Assembly (NCBI RefSeq): GCF_014695395.1
Contig: NZ_JACJOF010000021.1
Span: forward strand, 96,009 to 160,008
From: Nodosilinea sp. FACHB-131
GTDB lineage: Bacteria; Cyanobacteriota; Cyanobacteriia; Phormidesmidales; Phormidesmidaceae
Direction of reading: 5' to 3'
DNA: 64,000 bases
Made by a program: the position numbers and the translations under genes. Of the stretch, positions 51,221-61,200 are shown piece by piece; position 1 is the stretch's first letter; every line of letters begins with the position of its first letter. The notes beneath the pieces are model-generated. The model saw only the letters and a list, made by a program, of their open reading frames with translations, was not told the origin of the DNA and made no database searches.

Positions 51221-52204
51221 TCACCGACGACCAATCCGATCGCTCAGGAAAACGGGTTCGGATACCTTGTCGTGTTTGAACACCTTGTAAGCGATCGCCA
51301 GGAATATGGGGACTATCACCAGCATCGATAGCGCATGGAAGGTTGCGTAGTACTGGCTGACTGTGAACAGAGCTGGCGTGGTCACGACGGTTCCGACGGC
51401 GTTAACCACGAGAAAGCCGAAGATGTTATTGGCGAAGTGTGCGCCGATGGCGAGTTCGGTCGTTCCGTCCACCAGCGAGACAACCGCCAACACCAGCCCC
51501 CCACCAACGAAGTAGTATAAAAAGATCGTGAGCCAGCCACCCGCGATCGCCTCCGGGTTCAAGAGGTGCGGCACGGCGAAGACAACCGTCGATACAAGCG
51601 CCAGAAAGATGCGGTTGGCCCAGATCGTGCTTGCGCCCTGGACGATGTATCCGCGAAAGAATAACTCCTCGGTGGTGGTCTGGAGCGCGGTGAGAACCAG
51701 CGCCAACGGCACAAAGAGCGCGAACGTCGCGAGATTCGCGGTGAACGAGAAGTTGTCAGGATAGAAGAGGTACTGTCCCAACCCCTCTACCAGACCTAGC
51801 GGGACGAACCACGCCACGAACCCCTGGCCGATGCGGCTCCAGCGTATTCGCTCCCGCGCCGTAATGAGCGTCCGGGGGTAGCGGCGGTGGATGAGGGACA
51901 CGGCAATGAGGATTCCCGCAAGGAAAAATGGGAAACCTGCCATGATCACCAGGAAGCCCCCTACGGAACCGATCGCGGAGAAATCCTGCTGTGTGTACGC
52001 CGCAAGTCCCTCCTGTCCAGCGATCGCGATCGCGACCAGTGCGCTAGCGACCGTCCCGACAACCAGCTGCGCAACGAGGATGACTACTAATCCCAAAACA
52101 TACCGCCACCCCCGATATTTACCCCACCGGGCAGCCTCCACGTAAGTCGTGTCTTTCACTTCCGTTCCGATTCCCTGATGTCCTTTGATTGCTTTGATCC
52201 TCAT
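51221..52204 (-). CDS. CPBP family intramembrane metalloprotease
   Basis: 327 residues, about eight membrane spans. Motifs: TEELFFRGYIVQG (EE---R), FAVPHLLNPEAIAGG and LAIGAHFANNIFGF (His). The N-terminus is a short soluble tail. GC-rich relative to its neighbours. Follows the AraC gene on the same strand after 53 bp, so it may be its target. Confidence 0.9.
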   Translation of the reverse strand: MRIKAIKGHQGIGTEVKDTTYVEAARWGKYRGWRYVLGLVVILVAQLVVGTVASALVAIAIAGQEGLAAYTQQDFSAIGSVGGFLVIMAGFPFFLAGILIAVSLIHRRYPRTLITARERIRWSRIGQGFVAWFVPLGLVEGLGQYLFYPDNFSFTANLATFALFVPLALVLTALQTTTEELFFRGYIVQGASTIWANRIFLALVSTVVFAVPHLLNPEAIAGGWLTIFLYYFVGGGLVLAVVSLVDGTTELAIGAHFANNIFGFLVVNAVGTVVTTPALFTVSQYYATFHALSMLVIVPIFLAIAYKVFKHDKVSEPVFLSDRIGRR

Positions 52205-52257
52205 CTTTGTCTCCTTGACTCGTGCATGTATGTATTCGTGTATGTAGTGCTTGGAAG

Positions 52258-52614
52258 TTAGCGAATCTGTTTTGGGGTCATTCCAGTCAGGCGCTTAAAT
52301 TGTTGTGTCAGATGGCTTTGGCTGGAGAAGCCGACTTGTAGAGCGATGTCGGAGATTGCAAAATCCGTTTTCTTCAACATTACTTTTGCTCGTTCCACGC
52401 GCTGTTTAATCACGTACTGATGGGGCGAAATCCCCATTGCTTGCTTAAACAAACTCGCAAAATAAGTCGAACTAACGTTGATCACTTCTGCGAGTTCAGC
52501 CAGTGACAATTCTCGATCGAGGTGAGCCTGAATATAATCAAGTACTTGCTGCAATCGAGTGTGCGTTAAGCCTTTGTAATTGGCTTCAATGGTTGACGTT
52601 GTAGTTGTTAGCAT
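52258..52614 (-). CDS. AraC-family transcriptional regulator, DNA-binding domain only
   Basis: 118 residues, the length of SoxS/MarA-type stand-alone AraC domains. Two helix-turn-helix units: LSLAELAEVINVSSTYFASL and FAISDIALQVGFSSQSHLTQ, followed by QFKRLTGMTPKQIR. No ligand-binding domain, so activity is probably set by its amount. It is the only intact AraC gene here, and its C-terminal end recurs as scraps beside the 21-bp-spaced operators. It may therefore control the detoxification genes. Confidence 0.93.
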   Translation of the reverse strand: MLTTTTSTIEANYKGLTHTRLQQVLDYIQAHLDRELSLAELAEVINVSSTYFASLFKQAMGISPHQYVIKQRVERAKVMLKKTDFAISDIALQVGFSSQSHLTQQFKRLTGMTPKQIR

Positions 52615-52732
52615 GGTTCAAAAATTGGCAATTTGTTCAATAAAACAGGCAAAACCTAGCGATCGAACGCGCGATCGCTGACTAGTACTAACCAACAAGT
52701 CAGATGTGAATTGGGAGTAGGGATCGGGGAAC

Positions 52733-53290
52733 TTACTGACTTGCAGCAATCATGGCTGCCATCAACTCCGTCGTATTCCAGTGCCCGATATACCGAATTC
52801 CATTGATAAATAGGGCTGGGGCAGTCGTTACTCCGCTCTGTATTCCACCTTCAATGTCTTCATTGATGCGATCGACATGCACTTGTTTAGATAACTCTCT
52901 GAGAAATTGAGGAACGTCAAGCCCTAAATCATTGGCGTATTCGACAAGATAACCGTTCTCCAACCTTCGTTGATGGTCAAATAAAGTATCGCTCATTAAC
53001 CAAAACTTTCCTTGGGCGGCGGCGGCAACGGCGACTTGGGCTGCCCGTTGAGCATGGAGATGAATCTGTGCTTGTGGAAAATGACGGAGGATGAAGCATA
53101 AATAATCTTCTCCAAAAGTAGCACTAAGCTCTCGTTTGATCCCTTTAATTAGCTTGTAAACGTCCGCACTTCTAGGGTCTTGATAGTCTCCATACATCAC
53201 CAGCACGACCTTTGCACTCAGCACACCTTGCATCCAATCTTGGGTTGAAGGGGGTACAAGTAAGGGACCGTGACTACGATCATCGTTCAT
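52733..53290 (-). CDS. DsbA-family thioredoxin-fold protein lacking the CxxC
   Basis: 185 residues, no signal peptide. The DsbA/Thioredoxin_4 pattern is clear: VLVMYGDYQDPRSADVYKLI, LRHFPQAQIHLHAQRAAQVA, QGKFWLMSDTLFDHQRRLEN and GVTTAPALFINGIRY (cis-Pro loop TTAPA). Where the family has CPYC, this protein has DPRS, and the only Cys is elsewhere (YLCFIL). It cannot act as a dithiol oxidant, so a binding or chaperone-like role is possible. Confidence 0.85.
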   Translation of the reverse strand: MNDDRSHGPLLVPPSTQDWMQGVLSAKVVLVMYGDYQDPRSADVYKLIKGIKRELSATFGEDYLCFILRHFPQAQIHLHAQRAAQVAVAAAAQGKFWLMSDTLFDHQRRLENGYLVEYANDLGLDVPQFLRELSKQVHVDRINEDIEGGIQSGVTTAPALFINGIRYIGHWNTTELMAAMIAASQ

Positions 53291-53393
53291 TTTTCTACGT
53301 TTACATCAAGCAAAAACACTCTGAACAGTTCTGACAGAAAAGCTTTCCTGTCAAAAATTTCCGAGCTATTGTTCTATACAACTCCTAACGATT

Positions 53394-54047
53394 TCATCCC
53401 CCATTGATTGCACTCAGAGTCGTGGCTGCTTGAACGGTTAAAATTGCCTTTGAAACTGCTTCACCGATCAGCTCCCCTTCTGCGATCGCCTTAATTCGCG
53501 ATCGCGCTTCAGGACGTTCTTCAGGTCTGAACACCGCATCGGTCAGGTGAGAGGCTTGCATCAAACTAACCAATGCTGCCATCCGAGAATCCAGTCCAAT
53601 GCCTTCTAACACGGCTGCACGAACTTGCTGGACAACCTCGCGTTGAATAGATTCATCGGTTAGAAAATATCGCTGCGTTGGGAACAGCCCAAGAATGCGT
53701 TGCTCTTGTCGTTCTAAAACACCTAAATCAACTAAGTTCTGCAACACAATTGTTTGAATTTCTAGGTATCTTCGTCTCCAACGAGTCACCCAGAACCTTG
53801 CAGTTCGAGGACGAGACGATGCTAGAACCTCACTGAGGCGTTGATCTAAGAATTCATTGCCTGTGTTGCCTGCGATCGCACCGATCACACGATTGTCGTT
53901 GTCGATCTCAAGTTTGCCTTGTAGTACTAAGTCTAGTAACAAAGAACCAACCAAGCCATAGTCGAGTGCAGAGTACCAAGAGAAGCGAGTTTTCCCAGTT
54001 TGGGTATTGAGTGCAATAAGAATTAAGTCCTGTGAAAGATATTGCAT
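53394..54047 (-). CDS. GPP34/GOLPH3-like phosphoprotein
   Basis: 217 residues from ATG at 54047, with AAGGA upstream on the minus strand. Pattern: LSQDLILIALNTQTGKTRFS, YGLVGSLLLDLVLQGKLEID, WVTRWRRRYLEIQTIVLQNL, LVDLGVLERQE and LFPTQRYFLTD. It is the all-helical GPP34 domain that binds phosphoinositide in eukaryotes; the role in bacteria is unknown, perhaps in membranes. Confidence 0.85.
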   Translation of the reverse strand: MQYLSQDLILIALNTQTGKTRFSWYSALDYGLVGSLLLDLVLQGKLEIDNDNRVIGAIAGNTGNEFLDQRLSEVLASSRPRTARFWVTRWRRRYLEIQTIVLQNLVDLGVLERQEQRILGLFPTQRYFLTDESIQREVVQQVRAAVLEGIGLDSRMAALVSLMQASHLTDAVFRPEERPEARSRIKAIAEGELIGEAVSKAILTVQAATTLSAINGG

Positions 54048-54281
54048 AATGAATTCCTTATTGAGGTATGCTGCGATTCCTTCGAAACTACGTCTCGGTG
54101 CTGACCGCAAGTTTGCTACCGAAAGGTAAAGATCTTAAGCGGCTTCTGTCCGTGTGCCTGTGCAATCAAGAAAGGGAGAGCAGTCAGACAGACCATTGAA
54201 GCAGGGAACCTGGCAATAAAAGCTGAGAAGAACCCTATGACTCAGGGCATTCGCAGCGTCTTGAGATCAGGGATTGCTGCG

Positions 54282-54473
54282 TTATCGAAGGTTTCGCCAG
54301 CGACGAGAAAATTTCTCAAACTGAACCACTGCGACTCGCGTCGCACCGCTAAAGACTCCATCGACTGTAATGTTGATTTCATTCGCATTGAGCAATTGTT
54401 GTAGCTCATTAACAGCAGCACCGGAATCGCCTTGGCGTAGTGTTGGGTCTGTATCGGTGAAAGTAGAGGTCAT
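54282..54473 (-). CDS. Short peptidoglycan-binding-like protein, probably truncated
   Basis: 63 residues from ATG at 54473, preceded by AGGAGA. It has TLRQGDSGAAVNELQQLLNA and ITVDGVFSGATRVAVVQFEK, the first two thirds of a PG_binding_1 repeat. It then loses similarity (FSRRWRNLR), probably by a frameshift. No signal peptide. Its upstream region is the left inverted repeat. Confidence 0.6.
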   Translation of the reverse strand: MTSTFTDTDPTLRQGDSGAAVNELQQLLNANEINITVDGVFSGATRVAVVQFEKFSRRWRNLR

Positions 54474-54494
54474 AGATTTATCTCCTGACCGCAT

Positions 54495-54650
54495 GACTGT
54501 TTGTATAAGTTCAATATTAGGTGGCCGCTCTCAAGCTGTCGCCTACAGGAAGTTAAATTTTTTACAGTGCAAATTGATAGAGTAATCACGCCATCGCAGA
54601 GTAGAAGGCTGGCTCTAACTTAAGTTAGAATCCGAACTTGATCGAAAGTA
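54495..54650. repeat. Left arm of long inverted repeat (~155 bp)
   Basis: This stretch is the reverse complement of 62794-62947 with about 88% identity and a 2-bp length difference. It contains the perfect 16-bp palindrome TCTAACTTAAGTTAGA at 54614-54629. The arms enclose the response-regulator and kinase genes. Confidence 0.88.
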
Positions 54651-54654
54651 CATC

Positions 54655-55296
54655 TTACAAACTGACAATGCCGCGCTTAACGGCAACAATCACAGCCTGG
54701 GTGCGATCGCTCACATCTAGCTTATTCAAAATCCGATTGACATGGGATTTAACAGTACCTTCACCAATGCTCAAAGCAGCCGCAATATCAGCGTTACTCA
54801 TTCCCTGTGCCAGTGAGCGAAGTACCGCCAGTTCTCGTTCACTCAGTTCTGGATTGCTGAGGCGCTGTGCCAGTTTTGCTCCTACATCGGGCGGAATATA
54901 CTGCTGACCTCGATGAACGGTACGAATAGCATTCAGAAGCTCGTCAGGTTCAGTTTCTTTCAATAGGTATCCTTTTGCACCTGCCTGCAATCCCCGGTAA
55001 ATATCTTCATCGCTATCATACGTGGTCAGTACAATAATCCGAGCCGATTTAGCAGCAGCACAAATTGCACCGATGGCGGCAACTCCTTCTACTTCAGGCA
55101 TGCGGAGATCCATAAGTGTGATATCCGGTTGGTGTTCCCCAAATAGAGCGATCGCCTGTTCCCCATTTTCGGCTTGAGCAATCACCTGCATATCTGGGTC
55201 ATGGTTAATAATTGTGGCTAATCCTTGCCGAAAAATGGCATGATCGTCTGCAATCAAAACTCGAATGGTCGTGGCTTGGCTCATTGTGATGCTCAC
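54655..55296 (-). CDS. NarL/LuxR-family response regulator
   Basis: 213 residues from GTG at 55296, immediately after the kinase stop; ATG at 55284 may be used instead. Receiver: VLIADDHAIFRQGLATII (DD), phospho-Asp in ITLMDLRMPEVEG, VLTTYDSDEDIYRGLQAGAK (Thr, Lys). Output helix-turn-helix: LSERELAVLRSLAQGMSNAD, then IGEGTVKSHVNRILNKL. It is the partner of the kinase encoded upstream; gene order and zero spacing give one operon. Confidence 0.95.
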   Translation of the reverse strand: MSITMSQATTIRVLIADDHAIFRQGLATIINHDPDMQVIAQAENGEQAIALFGEHQPDITLMDLRMPEVEGVAAIGAICAAAKSARIIVLTTYDSDEDIYRGLQAGAKGYLLKETEPDELLNAIRTVHRGQQYIPPDVGAKLAQRLSNPELSERELAVLRSLAQGMSNADIAAALSIGEGTVKSHVNRILNKLDVSDRTQAVIVAVKRGIVSL

Positions 55297-58200
55297 TCAA
55301 GGGTTGACGGTGACGATGATCTCTGTCCCCTGTCCAGGTTGACTCCGAATCGTGAGTTGTGCACCAATGCGTTCTGCCCGTTCGCTCATGCCGAGTAAGC
55401 CAAAACCCTCAGAGGCTGGAATATTCCCGACTCCAAAGCCCTGCCCATTGTCTTGCACACGCAAGCAAACCTGGTCACGCTCGTAGATTAGCTCCACTCG
55501 AATTTCGTCAGCATTAGCGTGTCTAATCGCATTGGTTAATGCCTCTTGCCCCATCCGCAGTAGGTTACTCTCGACTTCAGTCGGTAGAGAATATACTGCA
55601 CCCTCAATCTCATAATGTAGGGTGGTATCCATTGCGGCAGCTCTGATTTGAGCGACGAGACGATGTAGAGCGCTCTGTAAACTGCCCTCCTCCAAAAGCT
55701 GAGGACGGAGCGCGACAACCGATCGCCGCGCTTCAGTCAGTCCAGTTCGTGCCAATTCTTTGATCAGGTCTAGGTGTGCCTGAGTTGCGTCTACATCATC
55801 CGTTAGCACCTGTTTTGCCGCTCCCACCTGAGCCAGAATGCCTGTAAACGACTGAGCGAGTGTGTCGTGAATTTCGCGTGCCATACGGTTGCGCTCCTCT
55901 AAGATTGAGGCTTCTTCTGCTTGCTTCAGCGCCGTAATATCTCGGGCCAGCCAAATCACCTGATCGTGATCAATTGGGGCAATGCGAGCCGAAAACCAGG
56001 CTTCTCGTCCATTTAGAAACACGCTGTACTCGACCGTGAGGGTTTGCTGGGTTCTCAGCACCTGCTGAATATAACCTAGAAACTCATCGGCTTGTTCCTT
56101 TCCGATTTGATGCATGGTTTTACCAATCATCTCCTCATAGGGTTGCCACAGCAGATCTGGTTCCAGTACCATTATTTCAAGGAGTCGCCCTTCAGCAGAC
56201 AGTACAAACAATGGATCGGGAATTGCCTCAACTAGAGTCCTTAGCTTTGTCTCTGATGTTTGTAGGGCTTCTTCTGCTTGTTTGCGATCGTTGATGTCAA
56301 CGTGGGTTCCTAACATCCGCATGGGTTGACTTGATTCGTCCCAGGCAACAATTTTGCCAACAGAAAGAGTCCATTTCCACTGACCATCCTGGGTACGCTG
56401 GCGATACTCTGCTTGATAGCTAGGTATTTCTCCAGCAATGTAAGCACGGTAGTTTGCGACAACTGATTCTCTGTCATCAGGATGCAAACGAGCAATCCAT
56501 TCGGAAATGGATTCGTGGAATGTTGCTGGATTGTAGCCCAGCATTAAAGCATATTCCGGGTTAACAATTCTTTCTTCAGTTTTTAAGTCAACATCGTAGA
56601 GTCCTTGGTTTGAAGCAGTTAATGCTAAGCGTAGTCGTTCTTCACTCGTTTGTAGAGCAGCTTCTGCTTGTTTGCGATCGCTAATATCCGCAGTCACCCC
56701 TTCGAGGTAGCCATCGTCTGCATTCAGATAAGCAGAGGAAAGTCCCCAAAACAATGTCCCATCTCGTTTTCGCAGCTGAGTTTCAAAATTTCGCACTTCC
56801 CCATCCCGCTTCATCACCTCAATGGCTTTTTGGCGATCGCTGGGATTTACAAAATAGTCGATGGTGTGTTCCAGCCCAATGATTTCTTCTGGTGAATCAA
56901 AGCCAAGCAGATTGGCATAGCATCGATTGGCATTGAGAATTAATCCATCCGAGAGGCGGGTTCGGTAGATACCAATCTGCGAGTTTTCAAAGATAGCTCG
57001 AAACTTGGCTTCACTGCGTTGTAATGCCTCTTCTGCTTGCCTACGCTGGGTGGTGTCGTTGCCCACCGATAAGATTTCAACGACCTCTCCCTGGTCATTG
57101 AAGATGGCTTGATTTGACCAAAAAACCCAAACTCGCCGACCGTCTCGACACAGGTGTTCACTCTCGCCTTTCGGGTACAATTGAGGATTACGAAGTAAAT
57201 CGTGGACTATGGGTCTCACATCGCGTCCAGAGGTTTCGATGTCTGGAATGATGGTTTCAAATAAGGTTCGCCCTACAATCTGATGTTCTTCATAGCCAAG
57301 AAGTTTTACCCCATAATCGTTGATGTATCGAATTCGTCCTTGCGTGTCATAGCAAATGATGACGGAATTCGCGGTTTGTAGCAGGTTGCGGTAATTTGCT
57401 TCACTTTGTCGTAACGCAGCAGTTCGTTCCGCGACCTGTTGCTCTAAAGTGCAGTTGTAGTCGGCTAGGAGCTTCTCGGTTTGTTTGCGCTCTGTAATGT
57501 CCTGAAAGGTAGCGATCGCATGGGTGATGTTACCCTGTTGATCAAAAACTGGTGTTCCCCGCGCTTCAACTAGAATTGAAACATGATCTCGACGAATTTC
57601 TATATCTTCAGTTCTGATGCGTTCACCCTTTAATGCCCGCACATTAGGCAGGCTCTCCGGTGGATAAATTTGATCCGTTCCCGCTACATAAAGCTGATAA
57701 GCCTCTGAGATCTGCTCCGGTGCTATGGAAGTATCAGTTTCTTTGCCCAGGAGCTGATTGCTGCATTGGTTGGCATAGTAAGGGCAACCCGTCGCATCCA
57801 CGATCGCAATTCCCACCGGAATTGCTTCAAGGAACTGGGTGATCTTGCTTTCCTTAGCCTGTAGTTCTGAGTAAAGGTTGGCATTTTCGATGGCGATCGC
57901 TGCTTGAGTCGATAATAGCTGCAAGACCTGCGATCGCTCTGGTGTAAATACTCCAGCTGCCAACCGATTTTCTAAATACAATACACCGACCAGCTTGGCT
58001 TGATTTAGCAGCGGCAAACAGAAAACAGATTGAGGCTGGTTCTGTTGAATGCATGGCTCATTAATAAAAGCACCTTCACGAGTCGCATCATTTAAGGTGA
58101 CAGGCTTCAGAGTTCGAATCACGTATTGAATGATTGATTCTGGCAATTGATCGGCAATTGGAATAGACTGTAATACCTGAGTCGCACAAGCATTCTCATC

Positions 58201-61200
58201 GGCATTGAGTTCACAAGCCGCTTCAATCAACCATTCTCCTGAGTTTTCTAAAATTAAATATCCGGTTTGTGCGCCAGCATTCTCAATTAAAGTTTGCATC
58301 ACTGATCGCAGCAATTGCTTCAGTTCGATTTCACGAGAAATCGCCTGTGAAGCTTTCATCACTGCTGCTAAATCGAAAGCAGTATGAAAGGGATTAGAGA
58401 TAGTTTCAGCAGTAACAGGAATTGATGCAGAAGCAGAAGCAGCTCTAGAAGACTGAGAAAAGAACTGTGGATAGCGAGTTTCTAAGTCTTTAACTTTAGC
58501 GGTTGCGCCCCAGCGATCGTAGCAATAGTGCGCCTCTTTCATGTAGGTCTGAGCAATCTTTTCCCGACCTCGCGCTAGATAATGTTTTGCTGCTAATTCA
58601 TAAGCTAATGCTTCTTCCTGGATATACTCATTTTCAGCAGCACCTGCGATCGCCCGTTCATAAAGCTCTTCAGCCTCAAAAAATTGCCCTGAGACTCGCG
58701 CTTTCTCTGCTTCGACTAAATAAAATTTATGTAAATAATTCATTGGGGCATGACTCGCCCACTTTTGCATCTTTTCTTGGTTGGAGCTAACACAACTTAG
58801 CCAAGCTGCTTTTTCAGAGTTTGAAGCATCAGGCGATAGGCTCAAAAGCGCCAGAGAATGATAGAAACAGAATATAGGTAGAACCGTTATTGCTGTCACA
58901 TCTTCAAAATGTTGCCTTGCCAAAATAGCAGTCTGTTCAGCTTGATGGTGTTCTTCAAATAGATAACACAACATGACTTTGTGCAAATAGAGCATCTGGA
59001 TTGCAGTTCCATCTTTAACTGCAATAGCGTGTGATAACGCCTGTTCTTCATTGCACACCCGACCAACTAAACGACTGGGACTCTCAGCCCTATCTTGCAA
59101 ATTAAGAATGGTCTGCCACACTATTGCAATCCAAGTTGAGGGACTTTCTCGTCTAATTTGGTCAACCGCTTTGCTGTAAGTTGCTGTTTTTTGTTCCAGT
59201 TGGGTGAGTTCTTCTCCAGCAAAGAACGAGTAATAGCACACGCAATATTCAGCATAACCAGCAGCTTCAAAATCTCCAGTTTTCACTCCATTTTGATAGG
59301 CATCAGCCAGCATGGGTATTGTGTTCCTAAGATGCACCTTCCAGTGCATGATATGGACATTTGAAAACATTAAGGTTCTAGCATTTCCTCTGGTGTTCAG
59401 TCGTTCTGCCAAACTGAGAGCCAATTTACCGAACTCATAACCGAGTTCAATGTCTTGAACAACTCCACATAGAACAAACCCGTAGCCAGCGTAAAACAGT
59501 GATGACCAGACAGCATTCCCGTAGTTGATTGATAAATTTACCGTTTTGCAAGTAATCAGCATGAATAGTGCTGGTGACCTGATAAATGCAGCAGACCTCA
59601 TACTCGCCAGGATAGACATAGCTGCCAGCGGTTCTAGTGCAGTCATCTCTGGTAAATTAATCAAGTCTTCGATTTCTCGTTCAGCGAGTAATACAGCCGT
59701 TGACTCCAATTCCTTTTGAATATCTGCCTGACTTGGATCTTCTATTAAATCTATTCCCAAGAGCTTTAACGCTTCCAATCCAGTCTTTAGTGCTTCTTTC
59801 AGGTTGCCCTGAGACAAATATGCTTGAATTCTGCTATCGTAAGCCTGCACTTTGTCAACCACTGTTTTGGCACGATCAAGTACCACTTCTACCAACTGTT
59901 CCATCTCATCAAAGCGACCCTGAAGATACGCCGCTTCTGCTGCTTCTGAATATAGCGCTAAGGTCAGGTCATACTCACTCTGCCAGCTCTCTGAATTGAG
60001 GAGTTTAAGCCCTGTAGTGAAATACTTAAAAGCTGCTTCATAAGCCGTTGCTGTTTTTGCTTTTTGACCTGCCATTAAATTCAATCTGGCAATTTCAGTT
60101 CGTTCTGAGCGAGTAGTGACTAGCTCAAGTCCTTGATTGAGATGATCGATGATTTCAAACAACCGCTCGGATCGTTGCTCTGGAGAAGTTTTTTCGAGCA
60201 AATTGCGACCGATTTGGAGATGAACAACCTGTTTCTGTAATTTATCAATCAAAGCATAAGCCGCTTGCTGAACGCGGTCGTGCAGAAACTTATACTCTTG
60301 AACTAACAAATCTTCGTCCAAGTCAGACAAAGGTTGAATTAATTCAGCTTGTATGGCTGCTAGTAGATCCTGAAAAATTGCTTTCGGTGATTTTTCGCAA
60401 ACGATCGCCAATGTCTCTAAATCAAATTCAGCCCCGATACAAGCGGCGATGGAGAGAATTTTCTGTGTCGCTTCCGACAATTTCTGCAGCTGACGCAGCA
60501 GTAACTCCACCACATTATCCGTGAGATCTTGAGCTTCAATCTCAGTTAAGTTCCATTGCCAACTCAACTGTTGGGCATCAAAGGTTAACAGGTTTTCGCC
60601 ATACAGCAGCTTCAAAAATTCACCAACAAAGAAAGGGTTGCCCTCGGTTTTGCACAACACGACTTGGGCTAAGGAACGAACGGTATCAGGATTGTGATGT
60701 AATGTCTCAGCTATCAGTTGAGTTAACGGTTCCAGGGTTAAGGGGGTCAGGGTGATTTCCTGAAGTACTGCTCCCTGGTTTCGCAGGCTCTCTAGTGTTA
60801 AAACCAACGGATGCGTTGGAGTCAGTTCGTTATCTCGGTAGGCTCCGATCAAAAACAGATACTGGATTTGCTCATCAAGTAAGATGAGTTCAATTAGCTT
60901 CAAAGTCGCAGAATCAATCCACTGTAGATCGTCTAAAAAAATGACTAGGGGATGCTCTTTTGCACAAAACGCCCGCACAAATCTTTGAAACGTGAGATTG
61001 AAGCGATTCTGTGCTTCTGTTGCTCCAACTTTGGGCACAGGTGGCTGCTTGCCAATGATTAACTCAACTTCAGGGATGACATCTACGATAATTTGTCCGT
61101 TGCTGCCCAGAGCAGTGAGCAGGCGCGATCGCCACACTTCCACCTGTTCATCCGGTTCGCTCAAGAGTTGCTGCACTAACTTTTGCAAGGCATTCACAAT

